This document shows, piece by piece, positions 16,961 to 25,879 of a stretch of 42,249 bases of DNA (the stretch's first letter is position 1; every line of letters starts with the position of its first letter). This stretch comes from Lachnospiraceae bacterium (GTDB lineage: Bacteria > Bacillota > Clostridia > Lachnospirales > Lachnospiraceae), in NCBI GenBank assembly GCA_009774625.1, contig VSOB01000025.1:1-42249 (forward strand). Reading direction: 5' to 3'. The notes beneath the pieces are model-generated. The model ran no database searches, had not been told where the DNA came from, and saw nothing but the letters and a program-made list of their open reading frames with translations. The translations under genes were made by a program, and so were the position numbers.

Positions 16961-18325
16961 TTATAGTTTGCCGGATTCTTCCAGTCCCAGCATCTTCCAC
17001 GCAAAATCGCGTCCGCTTGATTTTACAATATTTACCCTGGTTTGTAAAGCGCTGCCGAGCTGATCCAGTGTAACATCATCCAAAAAGACGCTCTCTTTGC
17101 TGCGCAGAACATTCTGCGGCAGAAACAGCATCTCTCCTAATTCTCTGCCGGTTAACTGTCGTATGATATCACCGCCGGTCAAAAGACCGGAGACGGTGAT
17201 CTGCTCTCCGAAAAAATCATTGCGCACGGCATAGACCTGGATCGTCAGATGGGGAAACCGTTCCATCAGCCGCTCTGCCATATCCTTTACATGCGCATAT
17301 GCCAGCAGCCCGGTGGCAACAGATACACTGCGCGGCCGGTCTGTTTTCAAAGGCCCCATCCGATCCTGTTTCTCCAGCTCTTTTAATTCCTCCAGAGCCG
17401 TCCGGAATTCTTCCTCCTGCAGTCTGAGCATGCCCACACCGTTTTCCAACTGAGGATACCCGTCATACCTCTCCTCTTCCGGCAAAGACAGTCCGGCCAG
17501 GATATACCATTCATCACTGGCATGGATAAAATGCAGGCCGTGTCTGGCATACAGCCGCTCCTGCCAGGTATGCACCATATCCAGTACGGCAAGCGCATCT
17601 TCTCTGTCAAAAGGCTCCAGCGGATACAAACCCTCCCGGTATCTGGACAAACCCACCGGAACCACCGACACACTTTCCAGCACCGGTATATACTTTGTCA
17701 GATCCCGGATGCTCCGCTCCAGTTCCGCTCCGTCATTGATCCCCCTGCACAGTACAATCTGTCCGTTCATCCCGATGCCGCCCTCATACAGCCTGTCCAC
17801 CCAGGCAAGCGCATCCCCGGCAAACCGGTTGTGCAGCATCTTACAGCGCAGCTTTGGATTGGTAGTCTGAAACGAGATATTAATGGGAGAAAGACGATAA
17901 CGAATGATTCTGTCAATGTCATGTTCTGACATATTGGTCAGTGTGACATAATTGCCCTGCAGAAAAGAAAGTCTGGAATCATCATCTTTAAAATACAGCG
18001 TTTCCCGCATCCCTTTCGGCATCTGGTCAATAAAGCAGAAAATACATTTGTTATGGCAGGAGCGATATTCGTCCATCAGGCCGTTTGCAAATTCCACACC
18101 CAGATCTTCTTCATACTCTTTGTCAATTTCCAGCAGCCATTCCTCTCCTGAGGGCTTTTGGATCAAAACCTCGATCTGCTCATCCATAACGGCGTACTGA
18201 TAATCAAAAATATCGTTGATTTCCTGTCCGTTGATTGCAAGCAGCACATCTCCCGGCTCCAGCTCCATTTCCTGGGCGATACTTCCATCCAAAATGGTTT
18301 TGATCTCATGTCCTTTTTTCTTCAT
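16961..18325 (-). CDS. PDZ/DUF512 radical-SAM-like Fe-S protein
   Basis: 454 residues. An N-terminal PDZ-like domain (about 5-60; GSIAQEMELEPGDVLLAING) precedes a radical-SAM-type core. The iron-sulfur signature CxxxCxxC reads CHNKCIFC (Cys90, 94, 97). The C-terminal part is the DUF512 domain. The family is called a NifB-related FeS oxidoreductase; its substrate is unknown. An upstream GTG (18349) is in frame but lacks a ribosome binding site; ATG at 18325 has AAAGGA 11 bases before it and is chosen. First gene of the DUF512-der-plsY-gpsA unit, so a role tied to ribosome or membrane biogenesis is possible but unproven. Confidence 0.88.
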   Translation of the reverse strand: MKKKGHEIKTILDGSIAQEMELEPGDVLLAINGQEINDIFDYQYAVMDEQIEVLIQKPSGEEWLLEIDKEYEEDLGVEFANGLMDEYRSCHNKCIFCFIDQMPKGMRETLYFKDDDSRLSFLQGNYVTLTNMSEHDIDRIIRYRLSPINISFQTTNPKLRCKMLHNRFAGDALAWVDRLYEGGIGMNGQIVLCRGINDGAELERSIRDLTKYIPVLESVSVVPVGLSRYREGLYPLEPFDREDALAVLDMVHTWQERLYARHGLHFIHASDEWYILAGLSLPEEERYDGYPQLENGVGMLRLQEEEFRTALEELKELEKQDRMGPLKTDRPRSVSVATGLLAYAHVKDMAERLMERFPHLTIQVYAVRNDFFGEQITVSGLLTGGDIIRQLTGRELGEMLFLPQNVLRSKESVFLDDVTLDQLGSALQTRVNIVKSSGRDFAWKMLGLEESGKL

Positions 18326-18361
18326 GCTGATGTTTTCCTTTCCAGCCACCCTATATTTTCC

Positions 18362-18390
18362 ATTTTACTAGAATTTTCTTGACGTGTCAC
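18362..18390 (-). promoter_or_regulatory. promoter of DUF512-der-plsY-gpsA, overlapping the prs promoter
   Basis: Minus strand GTGACA (18390-18385), 17-base spacer, TAAAAT (18367-18362). Its -35 box lies within the spacer of the divergent prs promoter. Confidence 0.6.
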
Positions 18391-18407
18391 TAACATAATG
18401 TTATAAA
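18379..18407 (+). promoter_or_regulatory. promoter of prs
   Basis: TTGACG (18379-18384), 17-base spacer, TATAAA (18402-18407). The leader to the start at 18454 is about 40 bases. Confidence 0.7.
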
Positions 18408-18453
18408 AATTATGGGAGTAACTTTTGAATCATGTCACTTTTTGGAGGTCGTC

Positions 18454-19641
18454 ATGCCGAATGTCAAAGAACTGGAGTCAGCTCTTCCGGTGGCTCCGCT
18501 GAAGCTGGTAGCCATGCAGTCTGCCGAGGCTCTGGGCCGCAGGGTCAACGATTATCTTGTGGAATACCGCCAAAACATACACCATTCTCTGAAAAGCGAT
18601 CCTGCCTTTCACGGTTACACGGAAAGCAGTTACCTGTGCAGCGTGGAATGCCCCCGCTTCGGTTCCGGAGAGGGAAAAGGGATCTTTTATGAAAGTGTCC
18701 GGGGAAAGGATCTTTATATTCTGGTGGATGTGTGCAATCACAGCATGACTTATCAGGTAAACGGCTACACCAACCATATGTCTCCGGATGACCACTATCA
18801 GGATCTGAAACGTGTGATTGCCGCAGCAGCAGGAAAGGCACACCGCATCAATGTAATTATGCCCTTTCTGTATGAAGGCAGACAGCATAAACGTTCCGGC
18901 CGTGAATCTCTGGACTGTGCCATCGCACTGGAAGAGTTATATTCAATGGGTGTTTCCAACATCGTTACTTTTGACGCCCATGATCCCCGTGTCCAGAACG
19001 CTGTACCGCTTGCCGGTTTTGATAATTTTACATCTCATTATCAGTTTCTGCGCGCCCTCCTTCGGAATGTGCCGGATCTGATGATTGACAAAGATCATAC
19101 TGTTGTGATCAGCCCGGATGAGGGCGGACTGACCCGCGCCGTTTATTTCTCCGGTGTTCTTGGCATTGATACCGGTATGTTTTACAAACGCAGGGACTAT
19201 TCCACCATTATCGGCGGCAAAAATCCCATCGTCGCTCATGAATTTCTGGGAGACAGAATCGACGGTAAGGATGTCTTTGTCATTGATGATATGATCGCTT
19301 CCGGTGACAGCATACTGGAAACCGCAAAGCAGCTAAAAGAGATGAATGCCAAACGGGTCTTTCTCTGTACCACCTTCGGCCTGTTTACAAACGGCCTGAA
19401 AAAATTTGACCATGCCTATGAACACTGTTATTTTGACAGGGCAGTCATCACCAACCTCTGCTATCTGCCGCCGGAAATCCGGAACAAACCCTATTTCCTG
19501 GAAGCGGATATGAGTAAGTTTCTGGCCTCCATCATTGATTTTTCCAATCATGACAGTTCACTTAACAATGTTATGACTCCAACGGAAAAAATACAGACCA
19601 TTCTCAGAAAATACAATTTACGGGAAGAAATTGCGCTGTAA
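18454..19641 (+). CDS. prs: ribose-phosphate pyrophosphokinase (PRPP synthetase), long clostridial form
   Basis: 395 residues, longer than the usual 310-320. It makes PRPP from ribose-5-phosphate and ATP for nucleotide, histidine and tryptophan synthesis. The PRPP-binding loop VFVIDDMIASGDSI lies near residue 280. TFDAHDPRVQNAVPL replaces the usual HxHxxQIQGFF segment, and the N-terminal part carries an insertion about 45-100. INVIMPFLYEGRQHKRSGRE includes the equivalent of the flexible catalytic region. The clostridial long group is annotated as PRPP synthetase. An upstream ATG (18412) is in frame, but GGAGG 5 bases before 18454 decides the start. A strong terminator follows. Confidence 0.88.
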   Translation: MPNVKELESALPVAPLKLVAMQSAEALGRRVNDYLVEYRQNIHHSLKSDPAFHGYTESSYLCSVECPRFGSGEGKGIFYESVRGKDLYILVDVCNHSMTYQVNGYTNHMSPDDHYQDLKRVIAAAAGKAHRINVIMPFLYEGRQHKRSGRESLDCAIALEELYSMGVSNIVTFDAHDPRVQNAVPLAGFDNFTSHYQFLRALLRNVPDLMIDKDHTVVISPDEGGLTRAVYFSGVLGIDTGMFYKRRDYSTIIGGKNPIVAHEFLGDRIDGKDVFVIDDMIASGDSILETAKQLKEMNAKRVFLCTTFGLFTNGLKKFDHAYEHCYFDRAVITNLCYLPPEIRNKPYFLEADMSKFLASIIDFSNHDSSLNNVMTPTEKIQTILRKYNLREEIAL

Positions 19642-19678
19642 CGGCTTCCTTCCCATACTTATTATAACTGTCCAGTCA

Positions 19679-19727
19679 AAAACAGAGTACACTTCGCTTT
19701 CGGATGCGTACTCTGTTTTTTCTCTTT
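19679..19727. terminator. bidirectional intrinsic terminator between prs and the PfkB-type kinase
   Basis: Stem ACAGAGTAC (19682-19690) with GTACTCTGT (19708-19716), extendable by the flanking A and T runs. On the plus strand it is followed by TTTTTTCTCTTTT; on the minus strand by TTTTTGAC. It lies between converging genes. Confidence 0.8.
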
Positions 19728-19742
19728 TCCCTTACGAATCAT

Positions 19743-20867
19743 CTATCGCCGATTCTTTTCCCAGCCGTTATCGATCCGCTTTTCCAGTTCCGCAAAGCTC
19801 TTCAGCCCGCTGAGGGCATCATAAGTCTCCACACAGGAAGCGCCGGTGGCAGCCGCAAGCTGCAGACAGCGTTTCAGAGGATATCCGTCCAGCATAGCTG
19901 TCAGAAAAGCGCCTATGGTCGTATCTCCCGCTCCGATGGCGGACCGGATCCTGCCCGGCACATAACTGTCTTCAAAGCCTTCCTGCTCTGCCCAGTCGCT
20001 GCAGTCATGTCCGGTCCGCTCCGACAGCATCCCGGCAAATTCTTTTCCTGCCGTCCGGTAATACAAACCGGGTGCGCCGCATTTGATCAGAACACAGCCA
20101 GCTCCCATATCAATGCATCGCTGCGCCAGCGGCTTTACGTCCTCTTCCAGAGAAATAACCTCCGTAATATCCCTGCCGCCGCTTCTTTCCAGAATGGCAT
20201 GATACTTTTCCCGATCCAGCATCATCAGCAGTTCTTCCACACTGGGCACAAAGAAATCCGTATAGGGCAGCACTGACTTTATGATTTTGGTCCAGTCCGC
20301 CCGGCCCGCCTCCGTCTGTTCCTGCACCATAGCCATATCCAGTGAAGTCAGTACGCCCATTTCCGAAATCATTCTGAACATCCGTACCAGCTCCGCGCCA
20401 TCCGCCTCATACATGGATTTTATAATCGGCGGATACCCGAAATGAAACAGGGAAGCCTCCCGGATCCGGTCCAGATCCAGATCCTCCGGGCAGAAAATAT
20501 CATTGGCCCCCGGATTGTGGAACACGATACGGTCAATACCAGGAATCGCCAGAATAATGGAATACGAAGTACCTGCCGCCTCAGATACGATCATACTGTC
20601 CTCGCAGCCATACTGCCGCAGCACCCGGCACACCATCTCTCCAAACTCGTCTTTTCCGATCTTTCCCATCAATGTGGCATCCGCACCGAGTATTTTCATG
20701 GCAAGTCCCGTATTGGCCACTGCCCCTCCGGTACTGATCGTAATATCGCCCGCCGTAATCAGCTTCCCCGGCGCTATGATCTCATGCAGGCTGGACACTT
20801 TCTCACCGGGTATTGCCGGAGTCATGTCCACACAGATATGACCCGCTATGACTACTTTCTTTCCCAT
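19743..20867 (-). CDS. PfkB-family carbohydrate kinase
   Basis: 374 residues. Ribokinase-like fold; phosphorylates a sugar or nucleoside. Motifs: GHICVDMTPAI at the start, the di-glycine motif GGAVANTGLAMKILG near 46-60, and the catalytic GAGDTTIGAFL near 315 (Asp base). The substrate is not evident; it is longer than typical ribokinase (about 310), with an insertion around 215-270. A GTG at 20876 is in frame, but ATG at 20867 has AGGAG 8 bases upstream. The start lies 16 bases inside the end of the histidine kinase gene, so it is the third member of a response regulator - kinase - sugar kinase operon. Confidence 0.88.
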   Translation of the reverse strand: MGKKVVIAGHICVDMTPAIPGEKVSSLHEIIAPGKLITAGDITISTGGAVANTGLAMKILGADATLMGKIGKDEFGEMVCRVLRQYGCEDSMIVSEAAGTSYSIILAIPGIDRIVFHNPGANDIFCPEDLDLDRIREASLFHFGYPPIIKSMYEADGAELVRMFRMISEMGVLTSLDMAMVQEQTEAGRADWTKIIKSVLPYTDFFVPSVEELLMMLDREKYHAILERSGGRDITEVISLEEDVKPLAQRCIDMGAGCVLIKCGAPGLYYRTAGKEFAGMLSERTGHDCSDWAEQEGFEDSYVPGRIRSAIGAGDTTIGAFLTAMLDGYPLKRCLQLAAATGASCVETYDALSGLKSFAELEKRIDNGWEKNRR

Positions 20868-23443
20868 GCAACGCACTCCTTTTCTTTTAAGGATACCACA
20901 AGTGGAAAGGTAATCACAACCTTAAATAAATCTCCGTCCGATATAATTTCCAACCGGCCCTTCTGCAGTTCGGTCAGGTTTTTGGCAATGGACAGTCCCA
21001 GTCCGCTGCCCTCTGTGGAACGGGCCACATCTCCCCGGATAAAACGCTCCGTCAAATCTTCCACTCCGATCCGCAGAGGCTGTTCGGAAATGTTCTTAAC
21101 CGAAAGCCACACCCGTCCCGGTCCTTTCTCTTCCTTAAGCGCTTTTAATTCCACATACACTCTGGTATGTTTCATCGCATATTTGCAGACATTGTTAAAA
21201 AGATTTTCCATCACCCGCCAGATCCGTCTGGAATCCGCATAGATCAACAGCGGCTTCTCCTCCATACTGGCAATCACCTGCAGTCCCCTTTCTTCAAACT
21301 TTTCAGAGAACTCTCCTATGGTCTGGTTCATCAGTTCCACCAGATTCAGATTTTCACACTGCAGCACAATATTGCCTGAAGAAATCTTGGATACTTCCAC
21401 CAGATCTTCCGTAAGCTGTTTCAGTCTCTGGGATTTGCTTTCAAGCACCTCCAGATATCCTTTGATTTTTTCATTTTCCACCGGCTCCCGTTTGATCAGA
21501 TCCACATAATTGATAATAGAAGTCAGAGGTGTCTTGATATCATGAGACACATTGGTAATCAGATCGGCCTTCATCCGTTCGTCCTTGACACTTGTTTCCA
21601 CAGCCTGACGAATACCGTTTCCGATGCTGTTGACCGCTTCTGCCAGAATCCGGCTGTCTCCATGCATCCGTTCCGTATCAATCTGATAATCCAGATTCCC
21701 GTCCCGAATATTTCCGATCCCTTCCAGTATCCGCTTACGTATCTTATTGCTGCGGTACAGAAAAATGCCCACCGGAATATCCAGAAGAAAGGCCGGATAT
21801 ACGCCTCCTGCCCCGATCAGTATGGCATTGGCGCCCACAAATAAAAGATACGGCACCCAGACACGAACCACGCTCCTGCTGTCATCATAAATGGCCAGAA
21901 TCAAATGTTTACATTTCAGATAAATATAATAAATCAGGAAATTTTTCCAGAATGTTCCTGCTTTCACCCTTCTGACAAGACTGAGCCAGAAAAATAAAAA
22001 CATACTTACGGTCAGCGCTGTTCCCAGGGTCAATGTAATCAGCATACGGCTGCGGTCACCGCTGCCCCAATACAATTCACTGGCTGCCACTCCGGTCATA
22101 AAAAACAGCGCTCCTGTTATACCTGCGGCAATCATCCCTGCGACTTCCGTATGCCATCTGTCAAACCAGAGCAGTGTGATCCCCTCTGTCCCCTGTTTTT
22201 TCCCTGACATATGTGTCATAATGCCGAACAGGACAAGGGCGCCGATTCCGCAGAAGATACTGAGCAGAATAAAAAGATACCCCGGCGCTGCCATACGATA
22301 ACTTTCCTCCGCGCTGCGGAAAGCATCTGGCCTGGAAAAAGCGGTATCGATTCCGATATAAACAGAAGTATCATCCGGATAAGCATATCGATAACTGTTC
22401 CAGATATTCCTCACCTGCTCTTCCCGGATCGATGTATTGGTTTCATACGAAAAATCCGCAGGCTGAAAACTGAGATATCGTCCCATAGACGCAAGCTGCA
22501 ATTCTGCCGCATCCCTGTCATTCAGACTTATCAGTTCCTGTACATTGGTAAAAACTTCCGTGTCTGTCCCGTCTTCTTTGAATACATAATAATAAAAATT
22601 GGTATCTGTTTTGTCGAAATACTCCCGGTACTCTCTGTAAGATTCATAATTATCCTGCAGCATATGCACGGTTTCTCCCAGATAAAACACCATTTCTTCC
22701 AGTTCTTCCACACTGTCCACATGGGCAAGTATGGATTTGCCGTCTACCGGAAGATACCGTTCTACCGGCAGATCCACAAAGCGTTCCGGTTCCTCATAGA
22801 CCGCTTCCCCGGCACTGTCCGTACCGTCAGCCACAGTATCATCATATTCGACACTTTCACTTTCCGTCCTTTCTGCCTCCCAAATGGTAATCTCTTCGGC
22901 CAGTACAGCTCCTGTTTCCAGATCTGTGTGCGACCAAATGATCTCTCCCTCCACCTCTCCGGCAAATCCTCCATCTTCATGGGCCTGTGCAATCATCTGT
23001 TCCGCTTCCTCATAGGAATATTCCTTCAGAGTCACCGATTCTCCGGACTGCCCCCATTGGATCAGATCGCCCAGCCGATAGCAGATACTGGTTTCCGTGA
23101 TCGGAACCTCTTCCAAATGTCTGGCAAACTGTTCAATGTCGATTTCCTTATCTTCATCAAATTTCCCATCGGTTTCCAACTGTCCCCGGATGACACAGTA
23201 ACGGATGACATCGTTCATATTGTCATACACCATATCATTGAACACATCCGAATCCGCAAACGCCGCTGTTTTGGAAAACGGGCTGATATAATAATTCACA
23301 TGCATCGAATTGATGCGATTTGGCACACTGATCACAGCATTGCAGAACACAATTCCGATACAGACCACACAGAAAGTGGCAAGCATCACTTCCGCAGCCG
23401 CAACCGCAAATTTGACGCTTCTTCCATATTTGCTTATTTTCAT
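20852..23443 (-). CDS. large membrane sensor histidine kinase
   Basis: 863 residues. One transmembrane helix near the N-terminus (about 13-35) is followed by a long extracytoplasmic region to about residue 380, then five or six hydrophobic segments (about 385-560, for example YLFILLSIFCGIGALVLFGI). A HAMP-like linker precedes the dimerisation motif NVSHDIKTPLTSI, with the phosphorylated His near residue 635. The ATP-binding domain has NLFNNVCKYA (N box) and GSGLGLSIAKN (G2 box). ATG at 23443 has GGGAGGA upstream; longer reading frames are less likely. The signal is unknown. It pairs with the regulator 43 bases upstream and overlaps the PfkB kinase gene. Confidence 0.9.
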   Translation of the reverse strand: MKISKYGRSVKFAVAAAEVMLATFCVVCIGIVFCNAVISVPNRINSMHVNYYISPFSKTAAFADSDVFNDMVYDNMNDVIRYCVIRGQLETDGKFDEDKEIDIEQFARHLEEVPITETSICYRLGDLIQWGQSGESVTLKEYSYEEAEQMIAQAHEDGGFAGEVEGEIIWSHTDLETGAVLAEEITIWEAERTESESVEYDDTVADGTDSAGEAVYEEPERFVDLPVERYLPVDGKSILAHVDSVEELEEMVFYLGETVHMLQDNYESYREYREYFDKTDTNFYYYVFKEDGTDTEVFTNVQELISLNDRDAAELQLASMGRYLSFQPADFSYETNTSIREEQVRNIWNSYRYAYPDDTSVYIGIDTAFSRPDAFRSAEESYRMAAPGYLFILLSIFCGIGALVLFGIMTHMSGKKQGTEGITLLWFDRWHTEVAGMIAAGITGALFFMTGVAASELYWGSGDRSRMLITLTLGTALTVSMFLFFWLSLVRRVKAGTFWKNFLIYYIYLKCKHLILAIYDDSRSVVRVWVPYLLFVGANAILIGAGGVYPAFLLDIPVGIFLYRSNKIRKRILEGIGNIRDGNLDYQIDTERMHGDSRILAEAVNSIGNGIRQAVETSVKDERMKADLITNVSHDIKTPLTSIINYVDLIKREPVENEKIKGYLEVLESKSQRLKQLTEDLVEVSKISSGNIVLQCENLNLVELMNQTIGEFSEKFEERGLQVIASMEEKPLLIYADSRRIWRVMENLFNNVCKYAMKHTRVYVELKALKEEKGPGRVWLSVKNISEQPLRIGVEDLTERFIRGDVARSTEGSGLGLSIAKNLTELQKGRLEIISDGDLFKVVITFPLVVSLKEKECVAWERK

Positions 23444-23486
23444 AGCCATTCCTCCCTTTCCGCATTCCCAGACACACAGAACTCCA

Positions 23487-24185
23487 TTACTGCTTGTCCA
23501 CCTTGTAGCCAACGCCCCATACCACCTTCAGATAACGCGGCTCTTTGGGATTGATCTCAATTTTTTCCCGGATATGCCGGATATGCACCGCCACCGTATT
23601 GTCTGCACCGATGGCTTCTTCGTTCCAGATATTTTCATAAATCTGACTGATAGAAAACACCTTCCCCTGATTCTTCACAAGCAAAAGCAAAATATTGTAT
23701 TCGATCGGTGTCAGTTTTACCGGCTCATCGTCCACGGTCACTTCTTTTGTGGCATCATTCATAACCAGCCCGCCGGACCGGTATACCTGCTCCGCATCCT
23801 CTCCGGTACCGATGCTGCCAAGCTTTGTATACCTGCGGAGCTGAGACTTGACCCTGGCTGTCAGTTCCAGAGGATTGAAAGGCTTGGTCACATAATCATC
23901 CGCACCGATATTCAGTCCCAGAATCTTATCCGCATCCTCTGATTTCGCCGAAAGGATGATGATGGGAATGCTGTATTTTTCCCGAATCTGCAAAACGGCA
24001 TGAATACCGTCCAGCCTGGGCATCATCACATCCATAATCAACAGATGAATCTCCTCCCCGTCCAGTATCCGGATGGCTTCCACACCGTCATAAGCCTTGT
24101 ATACCTGATAGCCCTCCTGTACCAGATAAATCTCAATTGCATCCACAATTGCCCTGTCATCATCACATACCAAAATATTTGCCAT
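23487..24185 (-). CDS. OmpR/PhoB-type response regulator
   Basis: 232 residues. Receiver domain with acidic DDD (8-10), phosphoacceptor Asp52 in LLIMDVMMPRLDG and the conserved Lys101 in YVTKPFNP. The C-terminal winged-helix DNA-binding domain (about 135-230) ends in HIREKIEINPKEPRYLKVVWGVGYKVD with the usual RxxxWG-like region. An in-frame upstream ATG (24224) lacks a ribosome binding site; ATG at 24185 has GGAG 9 bases upstream. First gene of the operon with the kinase. Two TTTAAG direct repeats 11 bp apart lie upstream (24268-24284). Confidence 0.93.
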   Translation of the reverse strand: MANILVCDDDRAIVDAIEIYLVQEGYQVYKAYDGVEAIRILDGEEIHLLIMDVMMPRLDGIHAVLQIREKYSIPIIILSAKSEDADKILGLNIGADDYVTKPFNPLELTARVKSQLRRYTKLGSIGTGEDAEQVYRSGGLVMNDATKEVTVDDEPVKLTPIEYNILLLLVKNQGKVFSISQIYENIWNEEAIGADNTVAVHIRHIREKIEINPKEPRYLKVVWGVGYKVDKQ

Positions 24186-24267
24186 ATCCGCTCTCCGTTG
24201 TTGTTCTGTCGTTTCCGATTCCATTTCTATCGTAACAAATGCTCATTAAGACCATATTCCTATTTTG

Positions 24268-24284
24268 CTTAAAATTTTCTTAAA
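24268..24284 (-). promoter_or_regulatory. possible response-regulator binding box upstream of its own gene
   Basis: Two TTTAAG hexamers on the minus strand (24284-24279 and 24273-24268), 11 bp apart, one helical turn, as in PhoB-type tandem boxes. Located about 85 bp before the regulator start codon and overlapping the end of pgeF. Function is inferred. Confidence 0.3.
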
Positions 24285-25161
24285 TTACAGTTTCCCGCAG
24301 CATCAGAAATGCCCCCAGATTGCCTCTTTTTCCCTGGGACGCACGATGAGAAAAAAGAAACCCCGGATTACAGCAGGTACACAAATCTGTAATGCTGATA
24401 TGCTCTGGAAGGATACCGGCCTCCCCAAGTACCCGTCGGTTGGCCTCCCACAGATCCAGCAGATATTTGCCGCTCCCTTTTTCAGTCAGCAGCGGTCTTT
24501 CTGCTTCCCCGCCCGGTTTTCCGCTGTCCGGAAAAGCTGCCCGAAACTGCTCTGCCACATCCTCTCCCACCTCATAACAGTCTCCGCAAATGGACGGGCC
24601 GATGGCGGCCACCAGATCCTCCGGCCTGCTGCCAAACTGTTTTCCCATGGCTTCCACCGTAACCCGTCCGATTTTCCCCACTGTGCCCTTCCATCCGGAG
24701 TGGGACAGGCCGATGGCATTCCTGACAGGGTCCACAAAAAACAAAGGCACACAATCCGCAAAAAAAGCCGACAGCACAATGCCCGGCTCATTGGTAATCA
24801 TTCCGTCCACATCCTTATAGTCCCGCTCTCTGACAATGCCCTTTCCTCTGTCTGCAGAAGTAATCGTTCGTACATTAGCCGTATGAGTCTGGTCCGTACA
24901 CACAAAATCCGCTGCATCCTTCCCCAGTATCTCACCGATCCGCCGGAAGTTTTCATCCACATTTTCTTTCCGGTCTCCTCTTATATAACTCAGATTCATA
25001 CTGCCCAGATGCCCTTCGCTGACTCCTCCCAGCCGGGTACTGAACAAATGCTTTACAATACCTGTTTTTTCCAATGCCGGAAACGTCAGATAAACCAGCT
25101 CTCCAGTCTGATTGATCTGCATCACGTTTTCTGTTTTGAATACTTTCCTGTTAATCTGCAT
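24280..25161 (-). CDS. pgeF: peptidoglycan editing factor PgeF (laccase-domain)
   Basis: 293 residues. The PgeF/YfiH family hydrolyses misincorporated amino acids from UDP-MurNAc precursors, and some members show copper oxidase or purine nucleoside activity. Metal-binding residues are visible: QTHTANV near 97, FFADCVPLFFVD near 140 and GLSHSGWKGTVGKI near 158, followed by GPSICGDCYEVG. SD AGGAGG 11 bases before ATG at 25161 fixes the start; a longer frame would run into yraN. Gap to yraN is 25 bases. Confidence 0.93.
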   Translation of the reverse strand: MQINRKVFKTENVMQINQTGELVYLTFPALEKTGIVKHLFSTRLGGVSEGHLGSMNLSYIRGDRKENVDENFRRIGEILGKDAADFVCTDQTHTANVRTITSADRGKGIVRERDYKDVDGMITNEPGIVLSAFFADCVPLFFVDPVRNAIGLSHSGWKGTVGKIGRVTVEAMGKQFGSRPEDLVAAIGPSICGDCYEVGEDVAEQFRAAFPDSGKPGGEAERPLLTEKGSGKYLLDLWEANRRVLGEAGILPEHISITDLCTCCNPGFLFSHRASQGKRGNLGAFLMLRETVI

Positions 25162-25186
25162 CTTTGTTCTGACCTCCTGTTCTGTT

Positions 25187-25567
25187 TTATCGGTATCTGT
25201 GCTCAAAAGCGTCCTGATACCATCTGATTTCTCCTCCGCTGATGGCCACCACATCATAACGAATGGCTCCATCTTCTCCATAATGATGAAGATACCGGTA
25301 GTAATCCGCTGCTCTGCATATCTTTCTCATTTTCTGCAGTGTAACGGCACTTTCCGGTGTCCCTGTTCGTTCGCTTCTTCTGTATTTGACCTCCACAAAG
25401 ACAAGACAGCCCCTGTGGTATCCTATTATGTCAATTTCACCCTGCCTGCTTACAAAATTCCGTTCCAGAATCTTCATACCCGCTTCTGTCAGATAGCGGG
25501 CAGCTTCCTCTTCTCCCCGCCTGCCCAGGCTGCGTCTGTTTTCTGTCTCTTTCAATCCGGCTTCCAA
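25187..25567 (-). CDS. YraN/UPF0102 nuclease-like protein, probable TTG start
   Basis: About 122-126 residues. Contains a PD-(D/E)xK-like fold: LGRRGEEEAARYL at the start, then GEIDIIGY and VFVEVKYRRSE, the predicted catalytic Asp, Glu and Lys. Function is unproven; linked in other bacteria to DNA uptake or repair. No ATG or GTG is available near the conserved start; TTG codons lie at 25567 (1 base after GGAGG) and 25555 (13 bases after it), and the spacing does not decide between them. Between the FlhB-like gene and pgeF in a tight minus-strand row. Confidence 0.85.
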   Translation of the reverse strand: MEAGLKETENRRSLGRRGEEEAARYLTEAGMKILERNFVSRQGEIDIIGYHRGCLVFVEVKYRRSERTGTPESAVTLQKMRKICRAADYYRYLHHYGEDGAIRYDVVAISGGEIRWYQDAFEHRYR

Positions 25568-25584
25568 TCCTCCACTGCCTGCCG

Positions 25585-25869
25585 TTATTTCTTCATCTTG
25601 GCTCTGATCTTATCCATCGCATCAACAAACACCAGTATCTCCGCCACTGCCTCATACAACTCCGGCGGTATGGCATCACCGATCTCCAGCCGGGACAGTG
25701 TATCTGCCAGTTTGGTATCTTCATGCACCGGCACATTGGTTTCCTGTGCCTTTTCAATGATGCGTTCCGCCAGCGCACCCCGACCGCTTGCCACCACCCG
25801 CGGCGCATTGTCATTCGGATCGTAGGAAAGCGCAATGGCCTGTTTCGGTTTTTCCTGTTTGCCGCTCAT
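25585..25869 (-). CDS. FlhB C-terminal-like export switch protein (YlqH/FhlX type)
   Basis: 94 residues. Resembles only the cytoplasmic C-terminal domain of FlhB/YscU-type export switch proteins. It begins with AIALSYDPNDNAPRVVASG, where flagellar FlhB has the autocleaving NPTH and the family has DPxxxxAP; the NPTH site is absent. VHEDTKLADTLSRLEIGDAIP matches the second conserved block. Bacillus ylqH holds the same place near rnhB. No transmembrane part is present. SD AAGGAG. It ends 18 bases before the yraN start and follows the FliK-like gene by 10 bases. Confidence 0.85.
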   Translation of the reverse strand: MSGKQEKPKQAIALSYDPNDNAPRVVASGRGALAERIIEKAQETNVPVHEDTKLADTLSRLEIGDAIPPELYEAVAEILVFVDAMDKIRAKMKK

Positions 25870-25879
25870 ATCCCGCTCC

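Noticed and set aside
18326..18349. GTG start 8 codons upstream in the DUF512 gene
   Set aside because: No ribosome binding site before it, and it overlaps the promoter region; ATG at 18325 has one.
22211..23554. A 447-codon open frame on the plus strand
   Set aside because: Antisense to the histidine kinase; no recognisable motif.
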